Source: Burkholderia contaminans (GTDB lineage: Bacteria; Pseudomonadota; Gammaproteobacteria; Burkholderiales; Burkholderiaceae). Taken from it: a stretch of DNA of 64,000 bases. Positions 34,142 through 43,901 of the stretch are shown one piece after another. Positions within the stretch are counted from its first letter, which is position 1. The number at the start of each line of letters is the position of its first letter. The notes beneath the pieces were generated by a model, which was not told where the DNA came from, ran no database searches, and saw only the letters and a list, made by a program, of their open reading frames with translations. Location: the NCBI RefSeq assembly GCF_029633825.1, contig NZ_CP090640.1:3038001-3102000 (forward strand), in the 5' to 3' direction. A program made the position numbers and the translations under genes.

Positions 34142-37100
34142 TCACTCCCCCACCGTCTCCGCCTGCCGATCATCCCGCTTCGCCACCGCCACCGGCCGGC
34201 CCCGTCGCCCAGCCGACGCCACGACCCGAAACGCCACCGGCGCGAACACGAGCCCGAACACCGTCGCCGCCAGCACACCGCCGAACGCGCCCGTGCCGAT
34301 CGACCGCCGGCTTTCCGCACCCGCGCCCGTCGCCAGCACCAGCGGCACGACACCCAGCAGGAAAGCCATCGACGTCATCACGATCGGCCGGAATCGCGCA
34401 GCGGCCGCATCGACCACCGCCTGCCGCAACGGCACGCCGTGCGCGGTCAGGTCACGCGCGTACTGCACGATCAGGATCGCGTTCTTCGCGGCCAGCCCGA
34501 CCACGGTAATCATCCCGACCTTGAAGTACACGTCGTTCGGCATGCCGCGCGCGAGCGCCGCCGCGATCGCGCCGATCATGCCGAGCGGCACGATCGTCAG
34601 CACGGACAGCGGAATCGTCCAGCTTTCGTACAGCGCGGCCAGCGCCATGAAAACCGCGAGCACCGACAGCCCGACGAGCAGCGGCGTCTGCCGCGCGGCG
34701 ACCTGCTCCTCGCGCGCCGCATCGACCCAGTCGAAGCCGATCCCGGCCGGCAGCGCAGCGGCAAGCCGCTCCATCTCCACCATCGCCGCGCCCGAACTCG
34801 TGCCGGTCGCCGCGCGGCCGCTGATGTCGAGCGACGGATAGCCGTTGTACCGGTTCAACATCACCGGCCCGATCGTCCAGTGCGGCGCGGCGATGGCCGA
34901 CAGCGGCACCATGTCGCCGGTGCGGTTCGGCACGGTCAGCGCCATCAGTTGCATATCGGTCGCGCGTGCGACCGGATCGGCCTCGATGATCACCCGCCGC
35001 ATCCGGCCCGATGCCGGAAAGTCGTTGATGTAGTTCGAGCCGAACGTGCCGCCCAGCAGCCCCGCGATCCGCTCGAACGGCACGCCGAGCGCATACGCCT
35101 TCGCGCGATCGACATCGAGCTCGATACGCGGCGCGTCCGGCAGGTCTTCGAAATGCACGGCCGAGAGCAACGGGCTCGCCTTCGCGCGCTCGGCAAGCTG
35201 CTCGCGGGCCGCCTTCAACGCATCGAGCCCGACCCCGCCGCGATCCTCGAGCCGGAACGTGAAGCCGTCCGAATGCCCGATGCCGCGCACCGAAGGCGGC
35301 AGCGCCGCCTCGACGTCGCCGTCGAGGATCGCACCGAACCGCCCGTTGAGCCGGTCGCGCAACGCCATCGCATCGACGTCGCGTTTCGCCCAGTCCTTCA
35401 GTTCCACGAACGCCATGCCGACGTTCTGCCCACTGCCGACGAAACTCCAGCCGATCACGCTCGTCACGTTCGCAATCGCCGGCTCCCCGCGCATGATGGC
35501 CTCCACCCGTTCGACGACCGCGAGCGTGCGCGCCTGCGTGGCGCCGGCCGGCAACTGGATCATCACCTGCAATTGCCCCTGGTCCTCGGTGGGCAGGAAG
35601 CCGCCCGGCATCATCCAGTACAGCAGCCCGCACCCGATCACGAGCGCCGCATAGACAGCCACGACCAGGCCGGTGCGGCGCACCGCAAACACGGCAACGC
35701 GACGATAACCGGTTTCGGCACGCGCGAAGGCCGCACCGAACCGGTCGGCCAGACGCGCGCCGATGCCGCGTCGCCGCGCACGGCCGGCGCCGCCGTCGTG
35801 CCGCGCGACCGACTTCAGCAGGTTCGCGCACAGCGCGGGCGTGAGCGACAGCGCCATGAACGACGACACCAGCATCGACGCGATCATCGCGACCGCGAAC
35901 TGCCGGTAGATGCCGCCGACGCTGCCCGGGAAAAACGCCATCGGCACGAACACGGCGGTCAGCACCGCGGTCACGCCGACGATCGCCCCGCCGATCCGCT
36001 TCATGGCCCGGCGCGTGGCGTCGCGCGGCGACACGCCCTCCTCCATCACGCGGTGCACGCTCTCGACGACGACGATCGCATCGTCGACCAGGATGCCGAT
36101 CGCCAGCACGAGGCCGAACATCGTGAACACGTTGATCGACAGCCCGAATGCCCACATCGCGACGAACGCGCCCATCAGCGTGACCGGAATCACGACGGTC
36201 GGCACCAGCGTGTAGCGCAGGTCGCGCAGGAACAGCCACATCACGCAGAACACCAGCACGACAGCCTCGACGAGCGTCAGCACGACTTCGTGGATCGCGA
36301 TCTTGACGAAATGCGCACCGTCGAACGGAATCTCGACGGCAACGCCCGGCGGCAGCGTCCGCGACAGCTCGGCGAGCCGCGCGCGGATCGCCGTCGACGT
36401 TTCGAGCGCGTTGCCGCGCGGGCCGAGCTGGATGCCGACCGTCGCGGCCGGCCGGCCGTTCAGCCGCGAATAGAACGAATAGTCGTCGCGGCCGATCTCG
36501 ACGCGCGCGACATCGGCCACGCGCACCACCGAGCCGTCCTGTTTCGACTTCAGCACGATCCGGCCGAATTCCTCGGGCGACGTCAGCTGCCCCTTGACCA
36601 CGACCGTCGCGGTGAGCTGCTGGCCGCGCACGAACGGCGCATCGCCGATCGCGCCGGCCGTGACCGTCGCGTTCTGCGCGCTGATCGCCGTGATCACGTC
36701 GTCGGCGCCGAGATCGTATTCGCGCAACCTGACCGGATCGAGCCAGACCCGCAGCGCCTCGTCGGCATCCCACAGCTCGGCCGCGCCCACCCCCGGCGCG
36801 CGCTTCAGCTCGCGCAGCACGTAACGGTTCAGGTAATCGCCGAGCTGCGCGGAATCGCGCGTGCCGTCAGTCGACGTCAGCGTGACGAGCATCAGGAACG
36901 TGTTCGCCGCCTTGAACACGCCGATCCCCTGCTGGACGACCTGCTGCGGCAGCCGCGGCTCGACCTGCTTCAACCGGTTGTTGACGTCGACGAGCGCGAT
37001 GTCCGGATCGGTGCTCGGCGCGAACGTCACGTCGATCTCGAGGTTGCCGTGGCCGTCGCTGCTCGTCTCGTAGTACAGCAGCCCGTCGGCGCCGTCGAGG

Positions 37101-37303
37101 CTTTCCTCGATGATGCTGCCGACGTCGGCATCGACCGTCTCGGTCGACGCGCCCGGATAGGACGCGGTGATCACGACCCGCGGCGGCGCCAGGCGCGGAT
37201 ACTGCGCGATCGGCAACTGCGGAATGGCCAGCACGCCCGCGACGACGATCGCGAGCGCGACGATCCACGCGAAGACGGGACGGTCGATGAAGAATGACGG
37301 CAT
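34142..37303 (-). CDS. RND (HAE1) multidrug pump subunit without adaptor gene
   Basis: 1053 residues, normal for AcrB/MexF-type transporters, with twelve membrane segments and two large periplasmic loops. The proton relay is intact: the Asp pair in ILVDDAIVVVE and the Lys in GLAAKNAILIVQYARD. The N-terminus MPSFFIDRPVFAWIVAL is standard; ATG 37303 is preferred to the in-frame TTG two codons upstream. No membrane-fusion or outer-membrane partner is encoded nearby, so it must borrow partners or use a distant adaptor. It starts 21 bases after pmbA and looks like the last core gene of the Yej-TldD-PmbA operon. Confidence 0.95.
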   Translation of the reverse strand: MPSFFIDRPVFAWIVALAIVVAGVLAIPQLPIAQYPRLAPPRVVITASYPGASTETVDADVGSIIEESLDGADGLLYYETSSDGHGNLEIDVTFAPSTDPDIALVDVNNRLKQVEPRLPQQVVQQGIGVFKAANTFLMLVTLTSTDGTRDSAQLGDYLNRYVLRELKRAPGVGAAELWDADEALRVWLDPVRLREYDLGADDVITAISAQNATVTAGAIGDAPFVRGQQLTATVVVKGQLTSPEEFGRIVLKSKQDGSVVRVADVARVEIGRDDYSFYSRLNGRPAATVGIQLGPRGNALETSTAIRARLAELSRTLPPGVAVEIPFDGAHFVKIAIHEVVLTLVEAVVLVFCVMWLFLRDLRYTLVPTVVIPVTLMGAFVAMWAFGLSINVFTMFGLVLAIGILVDDAIVVVESVHRVMEEGVSPRDATRRAMKRIGGAIVGVTAVLTAVFVPMAFFPGSVGGIYRQFAVAMIASMLVSSFMALSLTPALCANLLKSVARHDGGAGRARRRGIGARLADRFGAAFARAETGYRRVAVFAVRRTGLVVAVYAALVIGCGLLYWMMPGGFLPTEDQGQLQVMIQLPAGATQARTLAVVERVEAIMRGEPAIANVTSVIGWSFVGSGQNVGMAFVELKDWAKRDVDAMALRDRLNGRFGAILDGDVEAALPPSVRGIGHSDGFTFRLEDRGGVGLDALKAAREQLAERAKASPLLSAVHFEDLPDAPRIELDVDRAKAYALGVPFERIAGLLGGTFGSNYINDFPASGRMRRVIIEADPVARATDMQLMALTVPNRTGDMVPLSAIAAPHWTIGPVMLNRYNGYPSLDISGRAATGTSSGAAMVEMERLAAALPAGIGFDWVDAAREEQVAARQTPLLVGLSVLAVFMALAALYESWTIPLSVLTIVPLGMIGAIAAALARGMPNDVYFKVGMITVVGLAAKNAILIVQYARDLTAHGVPLRQAVVDAAAARFRPIVMTSMAFLLGVVPLVLATGAGAESRRSIGTGAFGGVLAATVFGLVFAPVAFRVVASAGRRGRPVAVAKRDDRQAETVGE

Positions 37304-37324
37304 CGGCAAGTCTCGGCGAACGCG

Positions 37325-38686
37325 CTACAGCGTGAGCTCGAACGAACGCGCGAGCAGCCCCGGCAGTTGCGCGCCTCCGGTGGCGCGCTCGCCGTACGTG
37401 TCGTCGCTCGCGAGCAGCGCTGGCGCCGCGCCGAGCTGCTCGAGCGCCGACCCGAACAGCCGGTAGAAGCTGTCGTCGAACCGCATCGCGTCGACCGGCG
37501 CGACGATGCGCCCGCCTTCGACCCAGAACGTCGCGAACCGCGTCATCCCCGTCATCCGGCATGCGATCGGGTCGGAGAAGTTCAGGTACCAGAGGTTGCC
37601 GACGTAGAGCCCCGTGTCGAGCGCGGCCAGCACGTCGGCATCGGCGAGCGTGCCGCCGGCGATCGTCAGCGACTGCGGCGATTCGCCGTTGTCCGCGCCG
37701 TTCGGCGTGCGCCCTTGCTCGCGTGCAGTGCGTGCGCAGACGAGCTGCCCGGCGCCCCGCCCTTCGACGACGAGCGGCACGCTGTCGCGCCGGTAGCCGT
37801 CCGCGTTGAACGCCGGTGCGATGCCCAGCGTGAAATCCTCGGTGATCGACACGCGCGGATCGAGCGCGACCTCGCCGGCGTACAGGCGATGCAGCGGGCT
37901 GCGGGCGCTCGCCACCGCGCGCGCCGAAAAGCCGCTCCAGCCGAGCAGGCTCGTCATCTCGTGAATGGCGTCCGGCGCGAAATACGTGCGGTAGCGCCCG
38001 GGCGCAAGCGCCTTCGGCGCGCGGCCGAGCACGGGCAGCCGCGCGGCGGCCGCATCCACCTTCGCCGCGAATGCCGCATCGCGCCAGTCGTCGCCCGCAT
38101 GGACGGTCTTGATCGCGCGGCCGCTCGGGTCGTACAGCGACCAGCTGAAGTTGAAATTCTCGACCTCGTACCAGCCGCGGCTGCCGGTCGACGACGCGAA
38201 GCCGCGCGCCAGCGTGCCGCCCGCATAAAAGCCGACGAAGTCGAGCCCGCGCGCGCATTCGGCCACGATACGCGCGAGCCCGTCCGCATTCGGCAGGCGC
38301 CCGGTGCGGCGCGTTTCCTGCACCCACGACGAGGTATCGAACAGCAGGTGCGGATCGTCCTGCGCATCGCGCAGGCCGTCGCGCAGCACGGCGAGCGCGT
38401 CGGCCAGCTCGCGCAGGTCGGCCGCCGGATCGCCGCAGACAGTCAGTGCCGAGTGCGCCTGCCGCGCGCCGTCGATGAGCCGCACGGACAGCCGCCCCTG
38501 CGTGACACGCCCGGTCTGGCGAATCCTGCCGCCATTGAAACGGATGAAGTCGGACGTTTCGCCGGAGAAGCCGAGCAGCACGGTTTCGGCCGGCGCGGCC
38601 AGCCGTTGCGCGTCGTCGGCGAGCCGGGCGAAATACGCGTGCCAGTCGATTCCGGCGTGGCGTGCCATCGGATCGAATCCCGTCAT
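37325..38686 (-). CDS. PmbA/TldE-like protease partner subunit
   Basis: 453 residues of the TldD/PmbA (U62) family without the zinc motif, as expected of the TldE/PmbA partner. Characteristic segments are VLLGFSGETSDFIRFNGGRIRQTG at the N-terminus, NFSWSLYDPSGRAIK, and the closing FARVVPVDA-type MRFDDSFYRLFGSALEQLG. With TldD it forms a protease chamber that cuts unfolded or modified peptides, such as the microcin B17 leader. Its ATG shares one base with the tldD stop (TGATG), so expression is coupled. Confidence 0.9.
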   Translation of the reverse strand: MTGFDPMARHAGIDWHAYFARLADDAQRLAAPAETVLLGFSGETSDFIRFNGGRIRQTGRVTQGRLSVRLIDGARQAHSALTVCGDPAADLRELADALAVLRDGLRDAQDDPHLLFDTSSWVQETRRTGRLPNADGLARIVAECARGLDFVGFYAGGTLARGFASSTGSRGWYEVENFNFSWSLYDPSGRAIKTVHAGDDWRDAAFAAKVDAAAARLPVLGRAPKALAPGRYRTYFAPDAIHEMTSLLGWSGFSARAVASARSPLHRLYAGEVALDPRVSITEDFTLGIAPAFNADGYRRDSVPLVVEGRGAGQLVCARTAREQGRTPNGADNGESPQSLTIAGGTLADADVLAALDTGLYVGNLWYLNFSDPIACRMTGMTRFATFWVEGGRIVAPVDAMRFDDSFYRLFGSALEQLGAAPALLASDDTYGERATGGAQLPGLLARSFELTL

Positions 38687-40137
38687 CACGCGCCTCCGAA
38701 TACGTCGACGCCGGCGAACACGCAGGCCGGCGCGGCATGGCCGACACGGATGATCTGCGCGGGCTCGCCCTTCCCGCAGTACGGCGTGCCGTAGATGCCG
38801 AACGTGCTCGCATCGCCGACCGCGCGCAGGCTGCGCCAGAACTGGGCCGAGATGCCGCGGTAGTTCGGGCGCTTGACGACCTGCGTGAGCCGGCCGTTCT
38901 CGATCAGTTGCCCGAATTCGCAGCCGAACTGGAATTTGTTGCGGTGGTCGTCGATCGACCAGGACGTGTTGGTGCGCATCAGGATCCCGTGCTCGGTGCC
39001 CGCGATCAGCGCCTCGAGCGACTGGTCGCCGGGCTCGACGTTCAGGTTCGCCATCCGGTCGATCGGCGCGCGGTTCCAGCTCGACGCGCGCGAGTTGGCC
39101 ACGCCCGGCAAGCCCGCGCGCTGTTGCGACAGCGCCCCGCCGAGCAGCCGTTCGAGCACGCCGTTGCGGATCAGGTACTGCTTGCGCGCGGGCGTGCCGT
39201 CGTCGTCGAACGCGTAGGACGCGGCTTCGGCCGTCGGCTCGGGATCGAACGTGACGTTCAGCAGCGGCGAGCCATATTGATAGTGGCCGACCATCTCCGG
39301 CCTGACGAAGCTCGATCCGGCGAAGTTGCGCTCGTCGCCGAGAATCCGGTCGAGTTCGAGCGGATGACCGATCGACTCGTGGATCTGCAGCATCATCTGG
39401 TCCGGCATCAGCAGCAGGTCGCGCCGGCCGGTCGGGCAGTTCGGCGCGGCGAGCAACTGCAGCGCTTCATCGGCAACGCGAACGCCGGCGCCGTCGAAGC
39501 CGTAGCGCGCCAGCACGTCGATACCGCCCTGCGCCAGCGTGCCCGACTGACCGAGCGAGCGCGTCTGCGTGTCGCCATCGCCATGCGCGACGGCCTGCAG
39601 CTCGGGCATCAGGAAGCGGAAGCGCTGGTCGATCCGCACGCCGTCGCTCGTCACGTAACACTGCTCGGTGTGCACGATCATCACGCTCGCCGAACGCTCG
39701 ACGATGCGCGCGCCGAGGTTCGCCGCTGCGCATTCGTGCGCGAGACGCTCGATCCATTCCGCGCGCGACGGCAGCGCCGCATCGACATCGGGCGACGCAT
39801 AGGTGCCGCTCGCCTGCGGACGCGCGGCCTGGCGATGATCGACCAGCGCCCAAGGCGCGCTGGCCCGGGCCCGCGCCGTTGCGATGTCGAGCGCCGCCTG
39901 CAGCCCGGCCGGCGACAGGTCGGGCGTCGCCGCATAACCCGCGCCCGAGCCGGCCCAGGCCGTCAGCATCGCACCGCGCTCGCGCGTGCGCGAAAACGGC
40001 TGCGCGATGTCGTTGCGCACCGCGTGTTCGTCGATCGTCTCGTCGACGACGCGCAGCGACCAGAAATCGGCGTCGCTGCGCAGCGCCTGCGCCGCCTGCA
40101 CGGCTCGGGCGCCCGGCGCCCGGTTCTCGTCAATCAT
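38686..40137 (-). CDS. TldD-like zinc metalloprotease
   Basis: 483 residues. The metal and catalytic motif HESIGH is at residues 253-258 in MLQIHESIGHPLELDRILG, followed by NFAGSSFVRPEM and a C-terminal NVEPGDQSLEALIAGTEHGILMRTNTSWSIDDHRNKFQFGCEFG. It is the active half of the TldD/PmbA heterodimer. The gene starts inside the end of the YejF ATPase gene (8-base overlap), tying peptide import to peptide cleavage. The housekeeping tldD and pmbA genes are normally elsewhere, so this pair is likely a specialised duplicate. Confidence 0.93.
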   Translation of the reverse strand: MIDENRAPGARAVQAAQALRSDADFWSLRVVDETIDEHAVRNDIAQPFSRTRERGAMLTAWAGSGAGYAATPDLSPAGLQAALDIATARARASAPWALVDHRQAARPQASGTYASPDVDAALPSRAEWIERLAHECAAANLGARIVERSASVMIVHTEQCYVTSDGVRIDQRFRFLMPELQAVAHGDGDTQTRSLGQSGTLAQGGIDVLARYGFDGAGVRVADEALQLLAAPNCPTGRRDLLLMPDQMMLQIHESIGHPLELDRILGDERNFAGSSFVRPEMVGHYQYGSPLLNVTFDPEPTAEAASYAFDDDGTPARKQYLIRNGVLERLLGGALSQQRAGLPGVANSRASSWNRAPIDRMANLNVEPGDQSLEALIAGTEHGILMRTNTSWSIDDHRNKFQFGCEFGQLIENGRLTQVVKRPNYRGISAQFWRSLRAVGDASTFGIYGTPYCGKGEPAQIIRVGHAAPACVFAGVDVFGGA

Positions 40138-41773
40138 CGGTTCTCTCTTGCCTCTCCTGCGGGCCGTGCACCGGCGCCGGCATGGACGACGCGAGCAGCG
40201 CCCGCGTATACGGATGGGATGGCGCGTGCAGCACGTCGAGCGTCTCGCCCTCCTCGACCACGCGCCCTGCCTTCATCACGATGACCCGGTGGGCCATCGC
40301 GCGCATCACCGCCAGATCGTGCGTGATGAACAGGTAGCTGAGTTTGTACTTCTTTTGGAGATTCGTCAGCAGATTCAGCACCTGCTTCTGGATCGACACG
40401 TCGAGCGCGCTCGTCGGCTCGTCGAGCACCAGCAGTTCCGGCTCCACCGCCAGCGCCCGCGCGATCGCGATCCGCTGCCGCTGCCCGCCGGAGAACTCGT
40501 GCGGATAGCGCAGCATCGCCTCGGGCGGCAGGCCCACCTCCTGCAGCAGCGCGGCGATCCGCGCCCGCCGCGCGTCGCCGGCCACCTGCGGCCGGTGCAC
40601 GCCCAGCCCTTCGCCAACGATCTGCTCGACCGTCATGCGCGGCGACAGCGAGCCGAACGGATCCTGGAACACCACCTGCATGCGCCCGTACAGCGTGCGC
40701 CGGCCCTGCGTCGTGCGCAGCGACGCCAGCGGCATCCCGTCGATCTCGATCCCGCCCGATGCCGGCCGCTGCAGGCCGAGCACGGCCGACGCGAGCGTCG
40801 ATTTTCCCGAGCCCGACTCGCCGACGATCCCGAGCGTTTCGCCGCGCTTCAGGCTCAGCTGCACGTCGTGCACGGCGCGGAACGTCGTCTTGCCGAGCAC
40901 CGAGCGCCAGCCCTTTGCCGCGATGCGGTAGTCGACGGCAAGGTGCTGCACGTCGAGGATCGTCTGCGCGTCGTCAGCAACCGGCTCGACCGCCCGTTGC
41001 GGCGCGCTGTCGAGCAGCCGGCGCGTATACGGATGCTGCGGCGCCGCGAACAACGCGGCAGTCGTGTTGGTCTCCACCAGCACGCCCTTCTCCATCACGG
41101 CCACGCGCTGCGCGAAGCGCTGCACGAGGTTCAGGTCGTGCGTGATCAGCAGTACGGCCATCCCGCGCGCGGCGGCCTCCTGCTCCTGCAGCTCGATCAG
41201 CAGGTCGACGATCTGCTGGCGCACCGTCACGTCGAGCGCGGTCGTCGGCTCGTCTGCCAGCAGCAAGCGCGGCCGGCACGCCAGCGCCATCGCGATCATC
41301 GCGCGTTGCCGCTGCCCGCCCGACAGCTGATGCGGGAAGCTGTCGATGCGCCGCTCCGGCTCCGGAATCCCGGTGCGCCGCAGCAGCGCGATCCCGCGTT
41401 CGCGCGCATCGCCCGGGCGCAGCCCCTCGTGCAGCCGCAGGCTCTCGGCGATCTGCTTGCCGATCGTATACAGCGGATTGAGCGCGGTCATCGGCTCCTG
41501 GAACACCATCGCGATGTCGGCGCCGCGAATCCCGCGCATCTGCTGCTCCGTTTTCGCGAGCAGATCCTCGCCGTCGAACAGCATCCGCCCCGACAGCGTC
41601 GCCTGCTGCGCGAGCCGCAGGATCGACAGTGCCGTCACGCTCTTGCCCGACCCCGATTCGCCGACGAGCGCCACGCGCTCGCCGCGGCCGATCGACAGGC
41701 TGAGGTCCTGTACGGCCGCGTTCGCGCCGAAATGCGCGGAAAACCCGTCGATCTGCAGCAACGGAATCGTCAT
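40130..41773 (-). CDS. yejF: YejF-like peptide ABC transporter ATPase (fused, two ABC domains)
   Basis: 547 residues with two complete ABC modules. First module: Walker A GESGSGKSV, signature LSGGQRQR, Walker B LLLADEPTT; second: GESGSGKST, FSGGQRQRIAIARAL, LLVLDEPTSALD. The closing HPYTRALLAS segments are typical of oligopeptide ATPases. It energises YejABEF, the importer through which E. coli takes up microcin C. ATG 41773 overlaps the yejE stop (ATGA). Confidence 0.94.
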   Translation of the reverse strand: MTIPLLQIDGFSAHFGANAAVQDLSLSIGRGERVALVGESGSGKSVTALSILRLAQQATLSGRMLFDGEDLLAKTEQQMRGIRGADIAMVFQEPMTALNPLYTIGKQIAESLRLHEGLRPGDARERGIALLRRTGIPEPERRIDSFPHQLSGGQRQRAMIAMALACRPRLLLADEPTTALDVTVRQQIVDLLIELQEQEAAARGMAVLLITHDLNLVQRFAQRVAVMEKGVLVETNTTAALFAAPQHPYTRRLLDSAPQRAVEPVADDAQTILDVQHLAVDYRIAAKGWRSVLGKTTFRAVHDVQLSLKRGETLGIVGESGSGKSTLASAVLGLQRPASGGIEIDGMPLASLRTTQGRRTLYGRMQVVFQDPFGSLSPRMTVEQIVGEGLGVHRPQVAGDARRARIAALLQEVGLPPEAMLRYPHEFSGGQRQRIAIARALAVEPELLVLDEPTSALDVSIQKQVLNLLTNLQKKYKLSYLFITHDLAVMRAMAHRVIVMKAGRVVEEGETLDVLHAPSHPYTRALLASSMPAPVHGPQERQERTDD

Positions 41774-42885
41774 CACCGCCCTCCGCCGAATGCCGAACCG
41801 CGCGTGCGCGTGTCGAGCGCGTTGCGCAGCGCATCGCCCATGAAGGTGAGCAGCAGCAGCGTCACCACCAGCGCCGCGAACGCCGAGATCGAGATCCACC
41901 ACGCATCCAGGTTGTTCTTGCCTTCCTGCAGCAGCTCGCCGAGGCTCGGGGTCGGCGGCGGCACGCCGAGGCCGAGGAAATCGAGGCTCGTCAGCGACAG
42001 GATCGCCGCGCTCATCCGGAACGGCAGGAACGTAATCACCGGCGTGAGGCTGTTCGGCAGCACGTGGCGCCACATGATCTGCGCGTTGGTCAGCCCCATC
42101 GTGCGCGCCGCTTTCACGTAGTCGAGCGCGCGGTTGCGCAGGAATTCGGCGCGCACGTAGTCGGACAGCACGAGCCAGCCGAACATCGACAGCAGGATGA
42201 ACAGCAGCCACAGCGACGGCGTGAAGATCGACGCGAAAATGATCAGCAGGTACAGGTCCGGCAGCGCGCTCCAAATCTCGATCAGGCGCTGCCCGACCAG
42301 ATCGGTGCGGCCGCCGTAGAAGCCTTGCAACGCGCCCGTCAGCACGCCGACCAGCACGCCCGATACCGTCAGCGCGAACGCCATCAGCACCGACAGCCGG
42401 AACCCGTACAGCAGCCGCGCGAACACGTCGCGCCCGAACTGGTCGGTGCCGAGCCAGTTGCTCGACGACGGCGGCGCCGGATACGGCCGCGACGCGAAAT
42501 AGTCGATCGTGTCGTAGCGATACCGGTTCGGCGGATAGACCGCGAAGTTGCCGTGCGACTCGATCTTCGTGCGGATATACGGGTCGAGATAATTCGTCAT
42601 CGCGGGAAAGTCGCCGCCGAACGCCGTCTCCGGATAGTCCTTCACGATCGGGAAGTAATAGTGCCCGTCGTAGCGCACGATCAGCGGCCGGTCGTTCGAC
42701 AGCAGGTTCGCACCGAGGCTGAGCGCGAACAGCACCGCGAAGATCACGAGGCTCCAGTAGCCGAGCGGCTGCGCGCGAAAGCGCAGCCACGTGCGCCGCC
42801 ACGGCGACGGCGACGCCGCGCACGCGACGCACGCCGGGTCAGTGGTCCAGGCGGTTGAACTGGATACGGGGGTCGACGAGGACAT
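41773..42885 (-). CDS. yejE: YejE-like ABC permease
   Basis: 370 residues with an N-terminal membrane segment, a long periplasmic insertion (PLIVRYDGHYYFPIVKDYPETAFGGDFP...) characteristic of YejE, and a permease core with GTDQFGRDVFARLLYGFRLSV and the EAA loop AARTMGLTNAQIMWRHVLPN. It pairs with YejB in the inner membrane. Its first 47 bases overlap yejB, so I keep ATG 42885 with some reservation; a later start is possible. Confidence 0.93.
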   Translation of the reverse strand: MSSSTPVSSSTAWTTDPACVACAASPSPWRRTWLRFRAQPLGYWSLVIFAVLFALSLGANLLSNDRPLIVRYDGHYYFPIVKDYPETAFGGDFPAMTNYLDPYIRTKIESHGNFAVYPPNRYRYDTIDYFASRPYPAPPSSSNWLGTDQFGRDVFARLLYGFRLSVLMAFALTVSGVLVGVLTGALQGFYGGRTDLVGQRLIEIWSALPDLYLLIIFASIFTPSLWLLFILLSMFGWLVLSDYVRAEFLRNRALDYVKAARTMGLTNAQIMWRHVLPNSLTPVITFLPFRMSAAILSLTSLDFLGLGVPPPTPSLGELLQEGKNNLDAWWISISAFAALVVTLLLLTFMGDALRNALDTRTRGSAFGGGR

Positions 42886-43888
42886 AGCAGATATCCGCGA
42901 TGAGTTTGGTCAGCAGGCCGATCAGCGTGAACAGGAACAGCGAGCCGAGCACGACCGGATAGTCGCGGCGGATCACCGAGTCGTACGACAGTTGCCCCAT
43001 GCCGTCGAGCGAGAACAGCGTCTCGATCAGCAGGTTGCCGTTCAGGAACGCGCCGACGAATGCGGCCGGCAGCCCGGTGAGCAACGGGATCGCCGCATTG
43101 CGCAGCACGTGTTTCCACAGCACGTCGTGCTCCGGTGCGCCCTTCGCGCGCGCGGTCAGCACGTACTGGCGGCCGATTTCCTCGAGGAACGTGTTCTTGG
43201 TCAGGATCGTGACGATCGCAAAGTTGCCGATGACCGACGCCGTCACCGGCATCACGATGTGCCACAGATAGTCGAGCGCCTTGCCGATCAGCGTCAGGTC
43301 GTCGAAGTTGTCGGACGTGAGCCCGCGCATCGGGAACACCTGCCAGAATGTGCCGCCGCCGAACAGCATCAGCAGCAGCACGCCGAGCACGAAGCCCGGC
43401 ACCGCGTAGCCGGTCAGCACCAGCACGCTCGTCACGGTGTCGAACCGCGACCCGTTGCGCACCGCCTTCGCGATGCCGAGCGGCACCGACACCATGTACG
43501 TGAGGATCACCGTCCACATCCCGAGCGTGATCGACACCGGCAGCTTCGAGCGGATGACCGCCCACACGCTGCGGTGCGCGAAATAGGACTGGCCGAGATC
43601 GAACGTCGCATAGCTTTTCAGCATCAGCACGTAGCGTTCGAGCGGCGGCTTGTCGAAGCCGAACTGCTTGCGGATCTGCTCGATCTGCTGCGGGTCGACG
43701 CCCTGGCTGCCGTGGTAGCCGCCTGCGCCGCCCGCCTCCCCGCCGCGCGCGCTGCCGTGGCGCAACTGCGCGAGCACCTGTTCGACCGGGCCACCCGGCA
43801 CGAACTGCGTGACCGCGAACGTGATCGTCACCACGCCGATCAGCGTCGGGATCATCAGCAGCAATCGCCTGAGTATGTATGCCAGCAT
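42839..43888 (-). CDS. yejB: YejB-like ABC permease
   Basis: 349 residues. MLAYILRRLLLMIPTLIGVVTITFAVTQFVPGGPVEQ is the classical DppB/OppB-type opening, and ARAKGAPEHDVLWKHVLRNA is the EAA loop contacting the ATPase. A Gly-rich linker (GSARGGEAGGAGGYHGSQG) follows the first segment, as in YejB proteins. It starts 13 bases after yejA. Confidence 0.93.
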   Translation of the reverse strand: MLAYILRRLLLMIPTLIGVVTITFAVTQFVPGGPVEQVLAQLRHGSARGGEAGGAGGYHGSQGVDPQQIEQIRKQFGFDKPPLERYVLMLKSYATFDLGQSYFAHRSVWAVIRSKLPVSITLGMWTVILTYMVSVPLGIAKAVRNGSRFDTVTSVLVLTGYAVPGFVLGVLLLMLFGGGTFWQVFPMRGLTSDNFDDLTLIGKALDYLWHIVMPVTASVIGNFAIVTILTKNTFLEEIGRQYVLTARAKGAPEHDVLWKHVLRNAAIPLLTGLPAAFVGAFLNGNLLIETLFSLDGMGQLSYDSVIRRDYPVVLGSLFLFTLIGLLTKLIADICYVLVDPRIQFNRLDH

Positions 43889-43901
43889 CGTCGTTCCTCC
43901 G

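Noticed and set aside
34439..37297. A 952-codon plus-strand frame opposite the RND pump
   Set aside because: Composition is dominated by Arg, His and Asp with no domain, and the opposite strand encodes a full RND transporter.
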